A DNA stretch of 64,000 nt from Serinibacter arcticus (GCF_003121705.1 NZ_PYHR01000002.1:3038001-3102000); one strand, 5' to 3'. Shown: positions 8,393 to 17,288, counted from the stretch's first letter. Notes: generated by a model not told the origin, from the sequence alone. Numbers and translations: made by a program.

Positions 8393-9055
8393 TCAGGCGA
8401 TCGCGGTTCCGAACAGCGTCCCGACGGCGAAGGTCAGTCCCAGGGCGAGCCCGCCTCCCAGCACCACGCGCACGACGGCGCGGCGCACCGGGGCCTGGCC
8501 CAGCCGCGCGCCGAGGCCGCCGGTGAGCGCGAGCGCGAGCAGGGTGGCGGCGACGGTGGCCGGCACGCGCGCGGCGCCCGGCACCGCGACGACGGTGAGG
8601 AACGGCAGCAGCGCGCCGGCGACGAACGCCAGCGCCGAGGCCAGCGCGGCGTGCCAGGGGTTGGCGATCTCGTCGTCGTCCACCGGGGCGCCGCTCGCGA
8701 GCTGCGAGTCGCGCGCGGAGGAGACCGAGACGTACTCGCCGAGCGCCATCGAGAGCGCCCCGCCCACGAGCGCGGCGAGGCCGGCCATCACGACGACCGG
8801 GAGCGACGACGTCGCGCCCGCCACCCCGACGACGATCGCGGCGACGGAGACGATGCCGTCGTTCGCGCCGAGGACGCCCGCGCGCAGCCAGTTGAGGTGA
8901 GCGGCGGTGGGGGCGGAGGCGAGCGCGGGCGTGGTCGCGGAACCCTGGCCGTCGGGGGTGCCGGTGACGACCCGGGTGAGGCCGTGGAGTGCAGGGGACG
9001 TCGTGGTCATGCCCCGATGGAACGCCCATGCGAGAAACCTGTCCAGCAAGGACAT
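8393..9055 (-). CDS. VIT1/CCC1 family Fe/Mn membrane transporter
   Basis: A 220-residue integral membrane protein with five hydrophobic segments. The family signature LNWLRAGVLGANDGIVSVAA and GGALSMALGEYVSVSSARDS (first two helices) is intact, followed by three C-terminal helices. VIT1/CCC1 proteins exchange protons for Fe2+ or Mn2+; in bacteria they are thought to export or sequester metal. This is the short form without a ferritin domain. The ATG at 9055 has a Shine-Dalgarno (GAGGA) at good spacing; an internal ATG at 9010 (MTTTSPALHG) is an alternative with a weaker site. Convergent with the GAF-ANTAR gene. The 60-bp gap holds GGGTTCGGCGC direct repeats. Confidence 0.88.
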   Translation of the reverse strand: MSLLDRFLAWAFHRGMTTTSPALHGLTRVVTGTPDGQGSATTPALASAPTAAHLNWLRAGVLGANDGIVSVAAIVVGVAGATSSLPVVVMAGLAALVGGALSMALGEYVSVSSARDSQLASGAPVDDDEIANPWHAALASALAFVAGALLPFLTVVAVPGAARVPATVAATLLALALTGGLGARLGQAPVRRAVVRVVLGGGLALGLTFAVGTLFGTAIA

Positions 9056-9137
9056 CGTGTCCTCATCCCAGGTCAGGGGAGGCTCGCGAATGGCAGCCTC
9101 GCCTCATGTCAGGCCAGGCTTCTCTACGGTGGGGAGG

Positions 9138-10399
9138 GTGACGACGCCACCCGCGCCCCCGCCCGCCCCCGCCACGGCTCCCGCCGTTCGTGCGACGCCG
9201 ACCGGCCTGACCGGCCGCAGCCTCGCCCCGACCTGGCGCGCGGCGTGATGCTCCTGCTCATCGCCGCCGCCAACGCGCCCTGGTACCTGTGGGCGTCGCA
9301 GACGCGGGACCTCTCCCAGCACCCGGTCGACGCCTCGAGCCTCGACCGGGTGGTGCAGACCGTCATGCTCGTCGCCGTCGACGCGCGCTCGTACCCGATG
9401 TTCGCGATGCTCTTCGGCTACGGCATCTGGCAGCTCTACAGCCGCCAGGCCGCCGCCGGCGTGGAGCGCACGGAGGCGCGGGGCCTGCTGCGCCGTCGCC
9501 ACTGGTGGATGCTCGCGATCGGCGCGGTGCACGCCGCGCTGCTGTGGGCCGGCGACGTCGTGGGCGCCTACGGGCTCGCCGGGCTCGTGCTCGTGGCGCT
9601 GTTCATCGACCGGGCCGACCGGGTGCTGCGCGTGTGGGTGATCGTGCTGACCAGCCTCATCGCCGTCGCGGGCGTCTTCTCGCTCATCGGGGCGTTCGCG
9701 GTGCAGGCCAGCGGGGTCGACGCGGGCGCGACCGCGGCCGGCTTCGACATCGACGCCGGGGCGGGGGAGGCGAGCTACCCGGCGTCGGTCCTCGTCCGCT
9801 CGACCATGTGGCTCATCGCGACGCCGGCGCAGGCGTTCCTCTCGGTGACGATCCCGATCGCGATCCTCGGCGGCATCCTCGCGGCGCGGCACCGCCTGCT
9901 GGAGGACCCCGCGCGGCACCGCCGGCTGCTGCGGCGGCTCGCCGTCGTCGGGATCGGGGTCGGCTGGCTGGGCGGCGCCGTCGTCGCGGCCCAGAACCTC
10001 GGCCTGCTGGGCCTGTCGCCCGAGCTCGACTGGGGCTTCATCTACCTGCAGTCCACCACCGGCCTGTTCTGCGGCGTCGGGTACGTCGCCCTCTTCGGGC
10101 TGATCGCCGCCCGGCTCAGCGGCTCGACGGCGGAGCCCCGTCCCGTCGGGCGCGTCACCTGGGCGCTCGCGGCCGTGGGCAAGCGGTCGCTGACGAGCTA
10201 TCTCGCGCAGTCCGTGGTGATGGCGCCGCTGCTCGCCGCGTGGGGCCTGGGCCTCGGCGCGGATCTGGGCTCGTCGACGGTGCTGCTGGTCGCCGTCGGG
10301 ACCTGGCTGCTCACCGTGGCACTGGCCTGCTGGCTCGAGGCGACGGGACGGCGCGGGCCGGCGGAGTGGGCGCTGCGACGGCTGGCCTACCGGCGGTAA
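9138..10399 (+). CDS. DUF418 family membrane protein, probable 1-nt frameshift near start
   Basis: Polytopic inner-membrane protein (about 420 residues once repaired) of the DUF418/YeiB group, with roughly nine hydrophobic segments and the C-terminal signature GKRSLTSYLAQSVVMAPLL. Function is unknown; transport or acyl transfer has been proposed for relatives. The family N-terminus RSLAP-DLARGVMLLLIAAA is split between two frames: GTG 9138 encodes an Ala/Pro-rich start ending TGRSLAP, while DLARGVMLLL continues in the -1 frame. One base is apparently missing around 9226-9231 (CCCCGACC for CCCCGGACC). Without repair, translation could begin only at GTG 9245 or ATG 9248. A leaderless -10 (TACGGT 9125-9130, 7 nt before GTG) supports the 9138 start. 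Confidence 0.8.
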
Positions 10400-10463
10400 G
10401 TACCCCCTGGTAGGGCGGGAAGTACCCCCTGGTGGGGCGGGAACTACCCCCTCGTGGGGTGAG
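10398..10463 (+). repeat. 22-bp-period tandem array 1 (3 units)
   Basis: Three units of exactly 22 bp (10398-10419, 10420-10441, 10442-10463), based on AAGTACCCCCTGGTGGGGCG. The first unit includes the TAA of the DUF418 gene. Each unit holds a short dyad (CCCCCTGGTGGGG). It fills the gap between two convergent genes and may act as a bidirectional terminator or protein-binding boundary (inference). Confidence 0.8.
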
Positions 10464-10468
10464 GTGGG

Positions 10469-11866
10469 TCAGCGGCGGGGGCGGGTGTACGTCGCGCCGT
10501 CCCACCAGTGCGCCACGACCGAGAGCGCGACCTCCTCGCCCGCCGCGATGCGGCCGAGCGCCAGGCGTCGCAGGCGGACCAGCGAGATCAGCATCATCGA
10601 CGTCGAGAACAGCGAGATCGCGACCAGCGAGAGCAGCGCCCACCGGTAGTCGGCGAGCACGGGCGTGCCGTGGCGGGACAGCTGGTCGAGCACGATGCCG
10701 AACACCACCACCCCGACCATCGCCCCGGCGAAACCGCCCATGTTGACGAGGCCGGTCGCCGTCGAGATCCGCTCGCGGGGGTTGTAGTCGCGGGCGAGGT
10801 GGAAGCCGACCTGGGACGCGGGCCCGCCGACCGCCAGCATCAGGAACGCGACGGTGACGGCGACGGCGGGCGGCCCGCCCGGCCACCACGCGAGCATGCC
10901 CAGCGCCAGCATGCCGGCCAGGGACGCGCCGATCGCCAGCGGCATCCGCCAGCCGGGGCGGCGTCCGGCGAGCGGGCCGATGACGAGGTTGAACCCCAAC
11001 GTGCCCAGCACGAGCAGGGACAGCTGGGCGGCGGCGCGGTCACCGCTCCAACCCAGCCCCTCCGTCAGGTACGGGAAGCCCCACACCATCGCGATCACCG
11101 TGCCGCCCGCCATCGTCGCCTGGTGCGTCCAGAAGCCCACCTGCGTGCCCCGGCCGAGCTCGGTGCCGCGCCACGACGCGCGGACGTCGCCCAGCACGCC
11201 GGCCCAGCCGCGCGGCGTCGGCGCCTCGGCCTCGCGGTCGGCGACCTCGGCCAGGTGCGCGCGGGTGCTGCGGAACGGGGCGGTGACGGCGGGGCGCAGC
11301 AGCAGGACGGCGTAGATCAGGGACGTCGCACCGGTCACGAGGAACGTGCGCGTCCACCCGAACTCCCCGAGCGCCCACACCAGCGGCACGGTCGCGGCGA
11401 GGTTGCCCGCCATGCCGAACAGGCCCGAGAACATCGTCAGGACCGCGTAGCGGCTGCGCGGGAACCACTCCGCGGCCAGCCGCAGGCACGAGAGGTAGAC
11501 GGCGGAGTCGCCCAGCCCGAGCAGCGCGCGGGCGGCGAGGGCGAGCGGGTAGGAGCCCGCGAACGCGAAGGCGACCTGCGCCGTTCCCATGATCAGCGTG
11601 GCCAGCAGCAGCACCCGGCGCGGGCCGATGCGGTCGATCGCGAGGCCGGCGGGCACCTGCATCGCTGCGTAGACGGCCAGCTGCACCATCACGAACGTGC
11701 CGAGCTGGGCGGAGGAGATGTCGAGGCGGGCGACGGCGTCAGGCCCGGCCACGCCGAGCGAGGAGCGGTGCAGGACGGCGAGGAGGTAGACCACGCACCC
11801 GGTCACCCAGACGACCCACGGGTTGCGGCGAGCCGCTCGGTCGAGGCGGGGCAGGAGGGACGTCAC
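10469..11866 (-). CDS. MFS transporter
   Basis: A 465-residue major facilitator superfamily carrier with about 12 hydrophobic helices. The loop 2-3 motif appears as GLAIDRIGPRRVLLLA, and GLGDSAVYLSCLRLAAEWFP is a helix 4-5 signature like that of nitrate/nitrite and anion:cation-type permeases. The central loop (about residues 200-230) is charged. The substrate cannot be assigned. The start GTG 11866 has GACAAT 8 nt upstream, suggesting transcription starts at or very close to the start codon. It ends 5 bp from the 22-bp tandem array shared with the convergent DUF418 gene. Confidence 0.85.
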   Translation of the reverse strand: MTSLLPRLDRAARRNPWVVWVTGCVVYLLAVLHRSSLGVAGPDAVARLDISSAQLGTFVMVQLAVYAAMQVPAGLAIDRIGPRRVLLLATLIMGTAQVAFAFAGSYPLALAARALLGLGDSAVYLSCLRLAAEWFPRSRYAVLTMFSGLFGMAGNLAATVPLVWALGEFGWTRTFLVTGATSLIYAVLLLRPAVTAPFRSTRAHLAEVADREAEAPTPRGWAGVLGDVRASWRGTELGRGTQVGFWTHQATMAGGTVIAMVWGFPYLTEGLGWSGDRAAAQLSLLVLGTLGFNLVIGPLAGRRPGWRMPLAIGASLAGMLALGMLAWWPGGPPAVAVTVAFLMLAVGGPASQVGFHLARDYNPRERISTATGLVNMGGFAGAMVGVVVFGIVLDQLSRHGTPVLADYRWALLSLVAISLFSTSMMLISLVRLRRLALGRIAAGEEVALSVVAHWWDGATYTRPRR

Positions 11867-11892
11867 GGAAGGCCATTGTCCTCCCCCGGACG

Positions 11893-11935
11893 CCCGACCG
11901 CCCCGCCACGCGCGAGGCGTGACGGGGCGGTCGGG
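11893..11935 (-). terminator. Rho-independent-type hairpin after 11968 gene
   Basis: CCCGACCGCCCCG (11893-11905) pairs perfectly with CGGGGCGGTCGGG (11923-11935), and an inner CACGC/GCGTG extends the stem. It lies downstream of the gene ending at 11968 on the minus strand. No U tract, as is common in actinobacteria. Confidence 0.75.
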
Positions 11936-11967
11936 GTGGTGCGGTCGGACGGGGTGCGGTCAGGCGA

Positions 11968-13554
11968 TCAGTTCCACACGACCGTCTTGGGCTCCACCGA
12001 GAAGTCCACGGTGGGGGAGCCGAGGCTCGTCCCGCCGCCGAACCCGAAGATCGTGCCGCGGCCGGTCGTGCCGTTCTGCGTGACGTCGGCGGCCACGTCG
12101 ACGCTGCCGATGTAGTCGCCCTTGACGAAGAACGGGTTGCTGTAGTCCGGACGCGGGTTGAGGCCGCCGAGCTTGAGGCCCGTGTCGCCGGGGAGCGTGC
12201 GGGTGATCGTGCCGTCCACGATGGTCGAACCGTCGTTGAGCGTCGCCTGGAGCTCGAGGCCGCAGCCGGCCGCGAGCGTCGTCGAGGCGATGCACTCGTC
12301 CACGGCGGCCTTGACCGTGTCGTGGAAGATCTGCTGACCCTCGGCGTTCAGGGCGATCTCGACCCCCGAGAACGACGCGCTCTTGAAGGATTCGGTGATG
12401 GACTCGATCACCGGGCCGGTGAGCTCGTAGAGCGGTGTGCTCGTGGCGATCTGGTACGTGCCCAGGAAGGCGTCGTAGCTGCCCGGTGTCACCGTCACAC
12501 CGTTGACCGTGACGTCGAGACCCTTGTAGGAGTCCGCGATGTAGACGCTGCCACCGGTCGAGCCGACCGTGTAGCCGTCCTCCTCGTCGCCGTACACGGA
12601 GAAGGTGCTGGAGACCGGGGTGTCGCCGACGTTGAACGTGGCGTCGACGTCCCCGCCGTAGGTCATGTCGCCCGTCGGCGGGGTGACCTCGATGGCGGTG
12701 ATCGGCGAGATCGCGTTCGAGGCCGCGAGGACCTCGTCCGTCAGCAGCGACTTGTCGCCCGACGAGTAGTCGTCCACCAGGGCGAGCGCTGCCGCGGAGT
12801 CGCCGTCGGCCAGCGCGGTGAGGTAGGCCTCGACGGCGCCGTCGGGCGTGGAGGTCACGGCGTCGTCGGTCGGCGACGGCGAGTCGGTCTCGGTGGTGCC
12901 GCCACCGCCGTCGGTCGTCGGGTCGTCGGCGACGTCGTCGCCACCGCCGCGGGTGACGAGGAAGATCACCAGGGCGATGATCGCGATCACCGCGACCGCG
13001 CCGCCGATGATGAGGGCGAGCGGGGCCTTCTTCTTGGGGCCGCCGGGACCGCCAGGACCACCGGGAGCGCCGTAGCCGGGCTGACCGGGCTGGCCAGGGC
13101 CGCCGGGCTGACCCGGCTGGCCCCCGTAGGGCTGCTGGCCGTAGCCGGGCTGGCCGTAGCCGGGCTGACCGTAGCCGGGCTGACCGCCCGGCTGGCCGCC
13201 GTAGGGCTGCTGGCCGTAGCCCGGCTGGGCGCCGTAGCCGCCGGACTGGCCCTGGTCGCCGCCGGGCTGGGACTGGCCCCACTGCTGGGTGGGCTGGCCG
13301 CTCTGCTCGCCCCACTGCTGACCGGGCTGGCCGTGCTGACCGGGCTGCTCGCCGTAGCCGGGCTGGCCGGTCGGCTGGCCGCCGTACGGCTGACCGCCGT
13401 AGGAGGGCTGCTCGCCGCCGTAGGCGGGCTGGCCGCCCTGCTGCGGGTAGCCCTGCGAGCCGGACGGTGCACCGTACGGGTCCTGCGGAGGGGTGGGTCC
13501 ACCCTGCCCGTTGCTCGGGTTCTGGGGGAGCGGCGGCGTGCCGTCGTTGCTCAT
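11968..13554 (-). CDS. Membrane-anchored surface protein with G/P/Q/Y-rich N-terminus
   Basis: A 528-residue protein in three parts. Residues 1-175 are cytoplasmic low-complexity sequence built from [12 protein letters not shown]-like units; residues about 180-205 are one membrane helix preceded by GPKKKAP (positive-inside); residues about 215-528 are an Asp/Ser/Thr-rich linker followed by an extracellular domain. The external part has a DUF4878/NTF2-like beginning ([20 protein letters not shown]), then beta-rich sequence with two Cys. Such N-terminal tails occur in many actinobacterial membrane proteins and may drive clustering. Function unknown. A strong Shine-Dalgarno (CAGGAG, 6 nt spacing) supports ATG 13554. 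Transcribed alone, with hairpin terminators on both sides. Confidence 0.85.
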   Translation of the reverse strand: MSNDGTPPLPQNPSNGQGGPTPPQDPYGAPSGSQGYPQQGGQPAYGGEQPSYGGQPYGGQPTGQPGYGEQPGQHGQPGQQWGEQSGQPTQQWGQSQPGGDQGQSGGYGAQPGYGQQPYGGQPGGQPGYGQPGYGQPGYGQQPYGGQPGQPGGPGQPGQPGYGAPGGPGGPGGPKKKAPLALIIGGAVAVIAIIALVIFLVTRGGGDDVADDPTTDGGGGTTETDSPSPTDDAVTSTPDGAVEAYLTALADGDSAAALALVDDYSSGDKSLLTDEVLAASNAISPITAIEVTPPTGDMTYGGDVDATFNVGDTPVSSTFSVYGDEEDGYTVGSTGGSVYIADSYKGLDVTVNGVTVTPGSYDAFLGTYQIATSTPLYELTGPVIESITESFKSASFSGVEIALNAEGQQIFHDTVKAAVDECIASTTLAAGCGLELQATLNDGSTIVDGTITRTLPGDTGLKLGGLNPRPDYSNPFFVKGDYIGSVDVAADVTQNGTTGRGTIFGFGGGTSLGSPTVDFSVEPKTVVWN

Positions 13555-13640
13555 GTGGTTCTCCTGGTCGGCGCGAGTCCCCTGAGGCTAGCGGTTTCGG
13601 CCCCCGCACAAGGATGTGGGTTGCAGGGTGTCAGCGCGTG

Positions 13641-13667
13641 ACCCTCCCCGGCGCTGCCGGGGAGGGT
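13641..13667 (-). terminator. Hairpin terminator after FtsX-type permease
   Basis: ACCCTCCCCGGC (13641-13652), loop GCT, GCCGGGGAGGGT (13656-13667): a perfect 12-bp stem downstream of the permease stop at 13704 on the minus strand. Confidence 0.8.
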
Positions 13668-13703
13668 CGGGCGGAGGATCGCGGGCGGGCGTCCCGCGCC
13701 GGA

Positions 13704-15047
13704 TCAGGCCTCCTGGGCCACCATCCGGCGGGCGACCGGCGTGCTCGCGGCCGCGCCGAGCAGCACCAGCGCGCTCGCGCCGAGGATGCTCAGGACGTAC
13801 TGCACGAGCACGACGGGCTGCGCGAACGACCCGACCCCGATGAGCGGCACGATGATCACGAGCATCGCGACGGCGGCCGTGCCCACCGCGGCCAGCAGGG
13901 GGACGAGGGTCTCGCGGAACCGGGCGGCGTCGAGCGTCCGGGTCTCGGTGCCGGCCAGCACGAGGTTGCGGTACGCCTGACGCTGGTCGATGACCCGGCC
14001 GGCCTGCATGACACCGGTCGAGACGCCCGCGAGCAGCCCGGCGATCGCCAGCGTGAGCATGCCGCCGGTGGCGATGTCCTGCGAGATCAGCGCGTCGTCG
14101 GGCGAACCGCTGCCCGTCGCCCCGAACAGGGCCGCGACGGCGGTGATGCCGGCGATGAAGGTGGCCAGCGCGACCCCGCCGACGCTGCGCCAGGCCGTCT
14201 TGGGGTCGTCGACGATGCGGCGGCCGGCGAGCAGGGTCGCGGGGGTGCGGGCGCGGGCGACGGCGATGCGCCCGATGAGGCCGAGCACGAACGGGCCGAG
14301 CAGGTTGAGCGTCGCCATGCCCGCGGCGACCAGACCCATGAGCACGAAGATCACGACGACGCCGCCGGCCGAGCCGAGGGCGGCGTTGGCCGCCGTGACG
14401 GCACCGACCGCCACGACGAGCGAGACGAGCCGGAACCAGTGCAGGGCCGGCGGCGTGGTGCGAGCCGCGACGCCGAGCGGGGTGATCGCCACCCGGCCGA
14501 GGCTCGAGATCGAGGAGAACAGGGCGATCGCGAGGACGCCGCCGACCGCGGCGAGGACGCCGGGGACGCCGACCCACAGTTCCGCGAGGTCGAACGGCCG
14601 ACCCTGGAACCGCAGCTGCGCGACGGCGGGGAGCAGCGCCGCGTAGCCCGCGACGCCGATGACGGCGCCGAGCACGGCCTGCACCCCGGCGTCGAGCACC
14701 GTGAGCGTCGCGACCTGGCCGTTGGTGGCGCCGGCCAGACGCAGCGCGGCGAGCCGCGCGTCCCGACGGGCGACGGCGAGCCGGGCGGCCGCCCCGCCCA
14801 GCGTCGCGAGCGGGACCAGCAGCAGCATCGTGGCGAACGCCGCGAGGAAGATGTAGAGCGACTCGTCGTCGGAGGCCCCCACCGCGAGGGACCGCTGGAC
14901 GAACGCGGTCAGGCCGCCGACGACGACGAGCGAGATCGCCGTCGTGACCGCGAAGGCGATCACCGCGAGCACGCTCGTCAGGCCGGCGGGGTCGGAGGAG
15001 CCGCTGCTGCGACGACGCAGCAGGAGCCACAGGCGCAGGGTGGTCAT
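13704..15047 (-). CDS. FtsX-like ABC transporter permease
   Basis: A 447-residue integral membrane protein with about eight to ten helices and two FtsX/MacB-like halves: GGAAARLAVARRDARLAALR (about residues 82-101) sits after the second helix, and AGRRIVDDPKTAWRSVGGVA marks the second half. The family forms mechanotransmitting transporters for lipoproteins, peptides or antibiotics rather than classic channels. The ATG at 15047 overlaps the TGA of the ATPase gene by 4 nt (ATGA), so the two subunits are co-translated. No solute-binding partner is adjacent. Substrate unknown; self-resistance or envelope stress is the usual context. Confidence 0.88.
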   Translation of the reverse strand: MTTLRLWLLLRRRSSGSSDPAGLTSVLAVIAFAVTTAISLVVVGGLTAFVQRSLAVGASDDESLYIFLAAFATMLLLVPLATLGGAAARLAVARRDARLAALRLAGATNGQVATLTVLDAGVQAVLGAVIGVAGYAALLPAVAQLRFQGRPFDLAELWVGVPGVLAAVGGVLAIALFSSISSLGRVAITPLGVAARTTPPALHWFRLVSLVVAVGAVTAANAALGSAGGVVVIFVLMGLVAAGMATLNLLGPFVLGLIGRIAVARARTPATLLAGRRIVDDPKTAWRSVGGVALATFIAGITAVAALFGATGSGSPDDALISQDIATGGMLTLAIAGLLAGVSTGVMQAGRVIDQRQAYRNLVLAGTETRTLDAARFRETLVPLLAAVGTAAVAMLVIIVPLIGVGSFAQPVVLVQYVLSILGASALVLLGAAASTPVARRMVAQEA

Positions 15048-15847
15048 CGGGTCACCGCCTGGAACGAGGTGGGGACGGCGTGCGCCTGGGGCGGCTCGTG
15101 CGCCTGGGGCGCCTCGGGGGCGCCGGGCTGCGCCGTCGTCCCGCCGTCGCCCGCCGTCTGGCTCAGCTCGCGCACGATGCGTCCGTCGCGCATCTCCACG
15201 ATCCGCCGGCACCAGCGGGCGACCTCGAGGTCGTGCGTGACGACGACGAGGGACGCGCCCTGGGCGCGCGCCGCCGTCGTGAGCGCCTTCATGACCTCCC
15301 AGCCGGTGGTGCGGTCGAGGGCGCCGGTGGGCTCGTCGGCGAAGATGACGCCGGGGCTGCCGACCAGGGCGCGGGCGATCGCGACGCGCTGCGCCTGACC
15401 GCCGGAGAGCTCGCCAGGGCGGCGGGACTCCATGCCGCCCAGGCCGAGGTGGCTCAGCCACTGCCGGGCGCGAGCCGTCGCCTCGGGGCGAGCCACGCCG
15501 TCGAGCAGCAGCGGCAGCGCGGCGTTCTCGTCCGCGGGGAGCTCGGGCAGGAGCTGGCCGGACTGGAACACGAAGCCGAAGTCCTGGCGGCGCAGCGCGG
15601 TGCGCTCCTTGTCGCTCATCGAGCCGAGCGAGCGGCCGCCCCAGAGGGTGTCGCCCGCGGTCGGGGCGAGGACGCCGGCGAGCAGGTGGAGGAGGGTCGT
15701 CTTGCCGGAGCCGGACGGGCCCATGATCGCGACCGACTCACCCGTTCGGATCGTGAGGTCGACACCGAGCAGCGCGTGCGTCGCGCTGGTGGCGGTGCCG
15801 TAGGTCTTGGTGAGCGCGAGGGCCTCGAGGGAGCGGTTGCTGGTCAT
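15044..15847 (-). CDS. ABC transporter ATP-binding protein (LolD/MacB type)
   Basis: A 267-residue ATPase partner of the FtsX-like permease. Visible motifs are Walker A MGPSGSGKTT, Q-loop VFQSGQLLPEL, signature LSGGQAQRVAIARAL, Walker B VIFADEPTGALD and switch His VVVTHD. EPTGALD is typical of the LolD/MacB/FtsE class. The last 45 residues are a Pro/Ala/Gln-rich tail (APEAPQAHEPPQAHA) beyond the usual length. ATG 15847 gives MTSNRSLEALALTKTYG; an ATG slightly upstream is an alternative. The divergent upstream region holds the second TIR hairpin element and the large palindrome of the neighbouring membrane-protein gene. Confidence 0.92.
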   Translation of the reverse strand: MTSNRSLEALALTKTYGTATSATHALLGVDLTIRTGESVAIMGPSGSGKTTLLHLLAGVLAPTAGDTLWGGRSLGSMSDKERTALRRQDFGFVFQSGQLLPELPADENAALPLLLDGVARPEATARARQWLSHLGLGGMESRRPGELSGGQAQRVAIARALVGSPGVIFADEPTGALDRTTGWEVMKALTTAARAQGASLVVVTHDLEVARWCRRIVEMRDGRIVRELSQTAGDGGTTAQPGAPEAPQAHEPPQAHAVPTSFQAVTR

Positions 15848-15953
15848 GCCTCCGAGCATGCGTCGCGACGGCGGGCGCTCGCGTCCGGCCCCGGGCGTCA
15901 CCTCCGGGCGGGGTGTGCGCCCGCGGTCGGGGGCCGGCGTCATCCCGTGGGCG

Positions 15954-16083
15954 GCCTCGCTCCCGGCGGACGGCCCTCGCTCTCTGCGGACAGAACGCCG
16001 CCGCGCGGGGCGGCCACGGCGTCGTCGCAGGTCAGGGGCACGGCCTACCGACGGTGCCGGGATCCGTCCGCAGAGAGCGAGGG
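15954..16083. repeat. TIR hairpin element, copy 2
   Basis: Lies in the 354-bp divergent gap 15848-16201. Arms CCCTCGCTCTCTGCGGAC (15974-15991) and GTCCGCAGAGAGCGAGGG (16066-16083) are perfectly complementary around a 74-bp centre. A degenerate extra arm lies at 15954-15971. Compared with copy 1, the one differing arm base changes on both sides (A/T to T/A), which preserves pairing. The centre shares AGAAC, CGCAGGTCA and a terminal ATCC with copy 1. Confidence 0.75.
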
Positions 16084-16109
16084 TTCGACGACGTCCCGCC
16101 GCCTCGCAA

Positions 16110-16151
16110 CTACTTTGCAGAGAAAGAAGTACTTGCATGTCTGCCAAGTAG
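16110..16151. promoter_or_regulatory. 42-bp nested palindrome, probable operator
   Basis: CTACTTTGCAGA (16110-16121) and TCTGCCAAGTAG (16140-16151) are inverted with one mismatch. AAGTACTT (16127-16134) is a perfect palindrome on exactly the same axis (16130.5). The region is AT-rich against its surroundings and lies 50-90 bp before ATG 16202. It is a likely autoregulatory site for the winged-helix protein encoded second in the operon (inference). Confidence 0.65.
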
Positions 16152-16201
16152 ATGGCAGTCTGAAACCACACCGACGCACCACCGAACGAGGAGTCGACAC
16201 C

Positions 16202-16642
16202 ATGAGCGAGCCCCGCACCGCAGCGACCACCGGACCGGCCTCCGCCGCCGACGCCCTCGCGAAGGCCGACGCACTCGCCGCCGGTATGAACAAGCAGGTC
16301 ATCGGCGTGCAGGTGGCCGTCGGCGGATTCGCCCTCGCCTCCGTGGCGGGCCTCGCGATCATGGGCCTCGCTCCGGCGCCCGGCGGCATCATCGGCGGCA
16401 CGTTCTTCATCGTCGGCGCGGCCATCATGCTCAGCGTGATCGGCGCCTCGGCGAAGGCCCGCCCGGCCGCCTTCAAGCGCCGCTACGGCCTGATGATCGC
16501 CACCTGGGCGCTCGTCTACGTAGCCGTGGTGGCCCTCGGGATGACGGTGCTCCTGGGCAACGAGGCGTTCTGGATCGTCGGGGCCGTGGCCAGCGCGATC
16601 CCGGGCCTGTGGTTCCTCCTCCAGACGCGGAGCGCGAAGTGA
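16202..16642 (+). CDS. Small four-helix membrane protein
   Basis: A 146-residue protein with a hydrophilic Ala-rich N-terminus of about 35 residues followed by four hydrophobic helices (about 40-60, 63-85, 98-118, 122-140). No catalytic motif is recognised. Its TGA overlaps the GTG of a winged-helix regulator (GTGA), a two-gene layout common in actinobacteria in which the regulator controls its own membrane-protein partner. The promoter region contains a 42-bp palindrome. ATG 16202 follows GAGGAGTCGACACC, a Shine-Dalgarno at slightly long spacing. Function unknown. Confidence 0.8.
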   Translation: MSEPRTAATTGPASAADALAKADALAAGMNKQVIGVQVAVGGFALASVAGLAIMGLAPAPGGIIGGTFFIVGAAIMLSVIGASAKARPAAFKRRYGLMIATWALVYVAVVALGMTVLLGNEAFWIVGAVASAIPGLWFLLQTRSAK

Positions 16643-16977
16643 CCGACCGGGACGCCGGGCCGGCGACCGCCCTCGACGCCACGCCGGCACCGCATCCCCG
16701 CACCGAGCTCGACGCCGAGCTCAGCGCCCCGCTCCGGCTCTCCATCGTCGCCGCCCTCTCCCGGGTCGGCGAGGCCGAGTTCGCCGCCGTCCGCGACGCC
16801 GTCGAGACGAACGACGCCGAGCTCTCCCGCCAGGTCTCCCGGCTCGAGAAGGCCGGCTACCTCGAGGTCTCCAAGCAGCGCTCGGGCCGCTATGCCAAGA
16901 CCTGGCTGTCGCTCACGGCCGAGGGGCTCGCGGTGTTCCGGGGGCACGTCGACGCCCTGCGCCGCATCACCGGCTGA
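16639..16977 (+). CDS. Winged-helix transcriptional regulator (HTH_27/MarR-like)
   Basis: A 112-residue DNA-binding protein. The core is a winged helix (about residues 28-105): LRLSIVAALSRVGEAEFAAV, the recognition segment ETNDAELSRQVSRLEKAGYL, and the wing KQRSGRYAKTWLSLTAEG. This pattern is typical of small dimeric regulators paired with membrane proteins. GTG 16639 overlaps the preceding stop by 4 nt. The probable target is the nested palindrome at 16110-16151 upstream of the operon, giving autoregulation. Inducer unknown. Confidence 0.85.
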   Translation: MTDRDAGPATALDATPAPHPRTELDAELSAPLRLSIVAALSRVGEAEFAAVRDAVETNDAELSRQVSRLEKAGYLEVSKQRSGRYAKTWLSLTAEGLAVFRGHVDALRRITG

Positions 16978-17010
16978 GGCGACCGAGCGGGGCGACGGCG
17001 GACGCCATCC

Positions 17011-17039
17011 TTCACTCGGGCGTCACGGCTTGGTAAAAT
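17011..17039 (+). promoter_or_regulatory. Consensus-like promoter
   Basis: TTCACT (17011-17016) and TAAAAT (17034-17039) are separated by 17 bp, about 40 bp before ATG 17079. This is one of the best housekeeping-sigma promoters in the window and suggests strong expression of the small protein. Confidence 0.65.
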
Positions 17040-17078
17040 CGGATCCCCTGAACATCGGCTCCACCGTAGGAGGTCAGC

Positions 17079-17270
17079 ATGTCCAGCACGCCGTTCCAGC
17101 CGGTCACACCGGTCATCGTTCCCGCAGCCGCGGGACGCGAACCCGAGGACGAGACTCGCGACGGCGAGGTGCCCCAGTCCGAGGTCGAGGAGGAGGTCGA
17201 GGTCGTGAGCAAGATCAACGACCCGGCCAACGACGACGTCTTCGAGCACCTCCGGCCGTCGAAGGACTGA
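17079..17270 (+). CDS. Small acidic protein, 63 aa
   Basis: Not assigned to a known family. The N-terminal half is Pro/Val-rich and the C-terminal half strongly acidic (SEVEEEVEVVSKINDPANDD), ending VFEHLRPSKD; probably soluble and partly disordered. The gene looks real despite its length: it has a good promoter (TTCACT-17-TAAAAT), a near-perfect Shine-Dalgarno (TAGGAGG, 5 nt before ATG), G/C-biased third positions and a strong downstream hairpin. A cytosolic accessory or regulatory role is possible, but nothing in the neighbourhood indicates which. Confidence 0.7.
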   Translation: MSSTPFQPVTPVIVPAAAGREPEDETRDGEVPQSEVEEEVEVVSKINDPANDDVFEHLRPSKD

Positions 17271-17288
17271 CGCCCCGCCCCGACCGTG

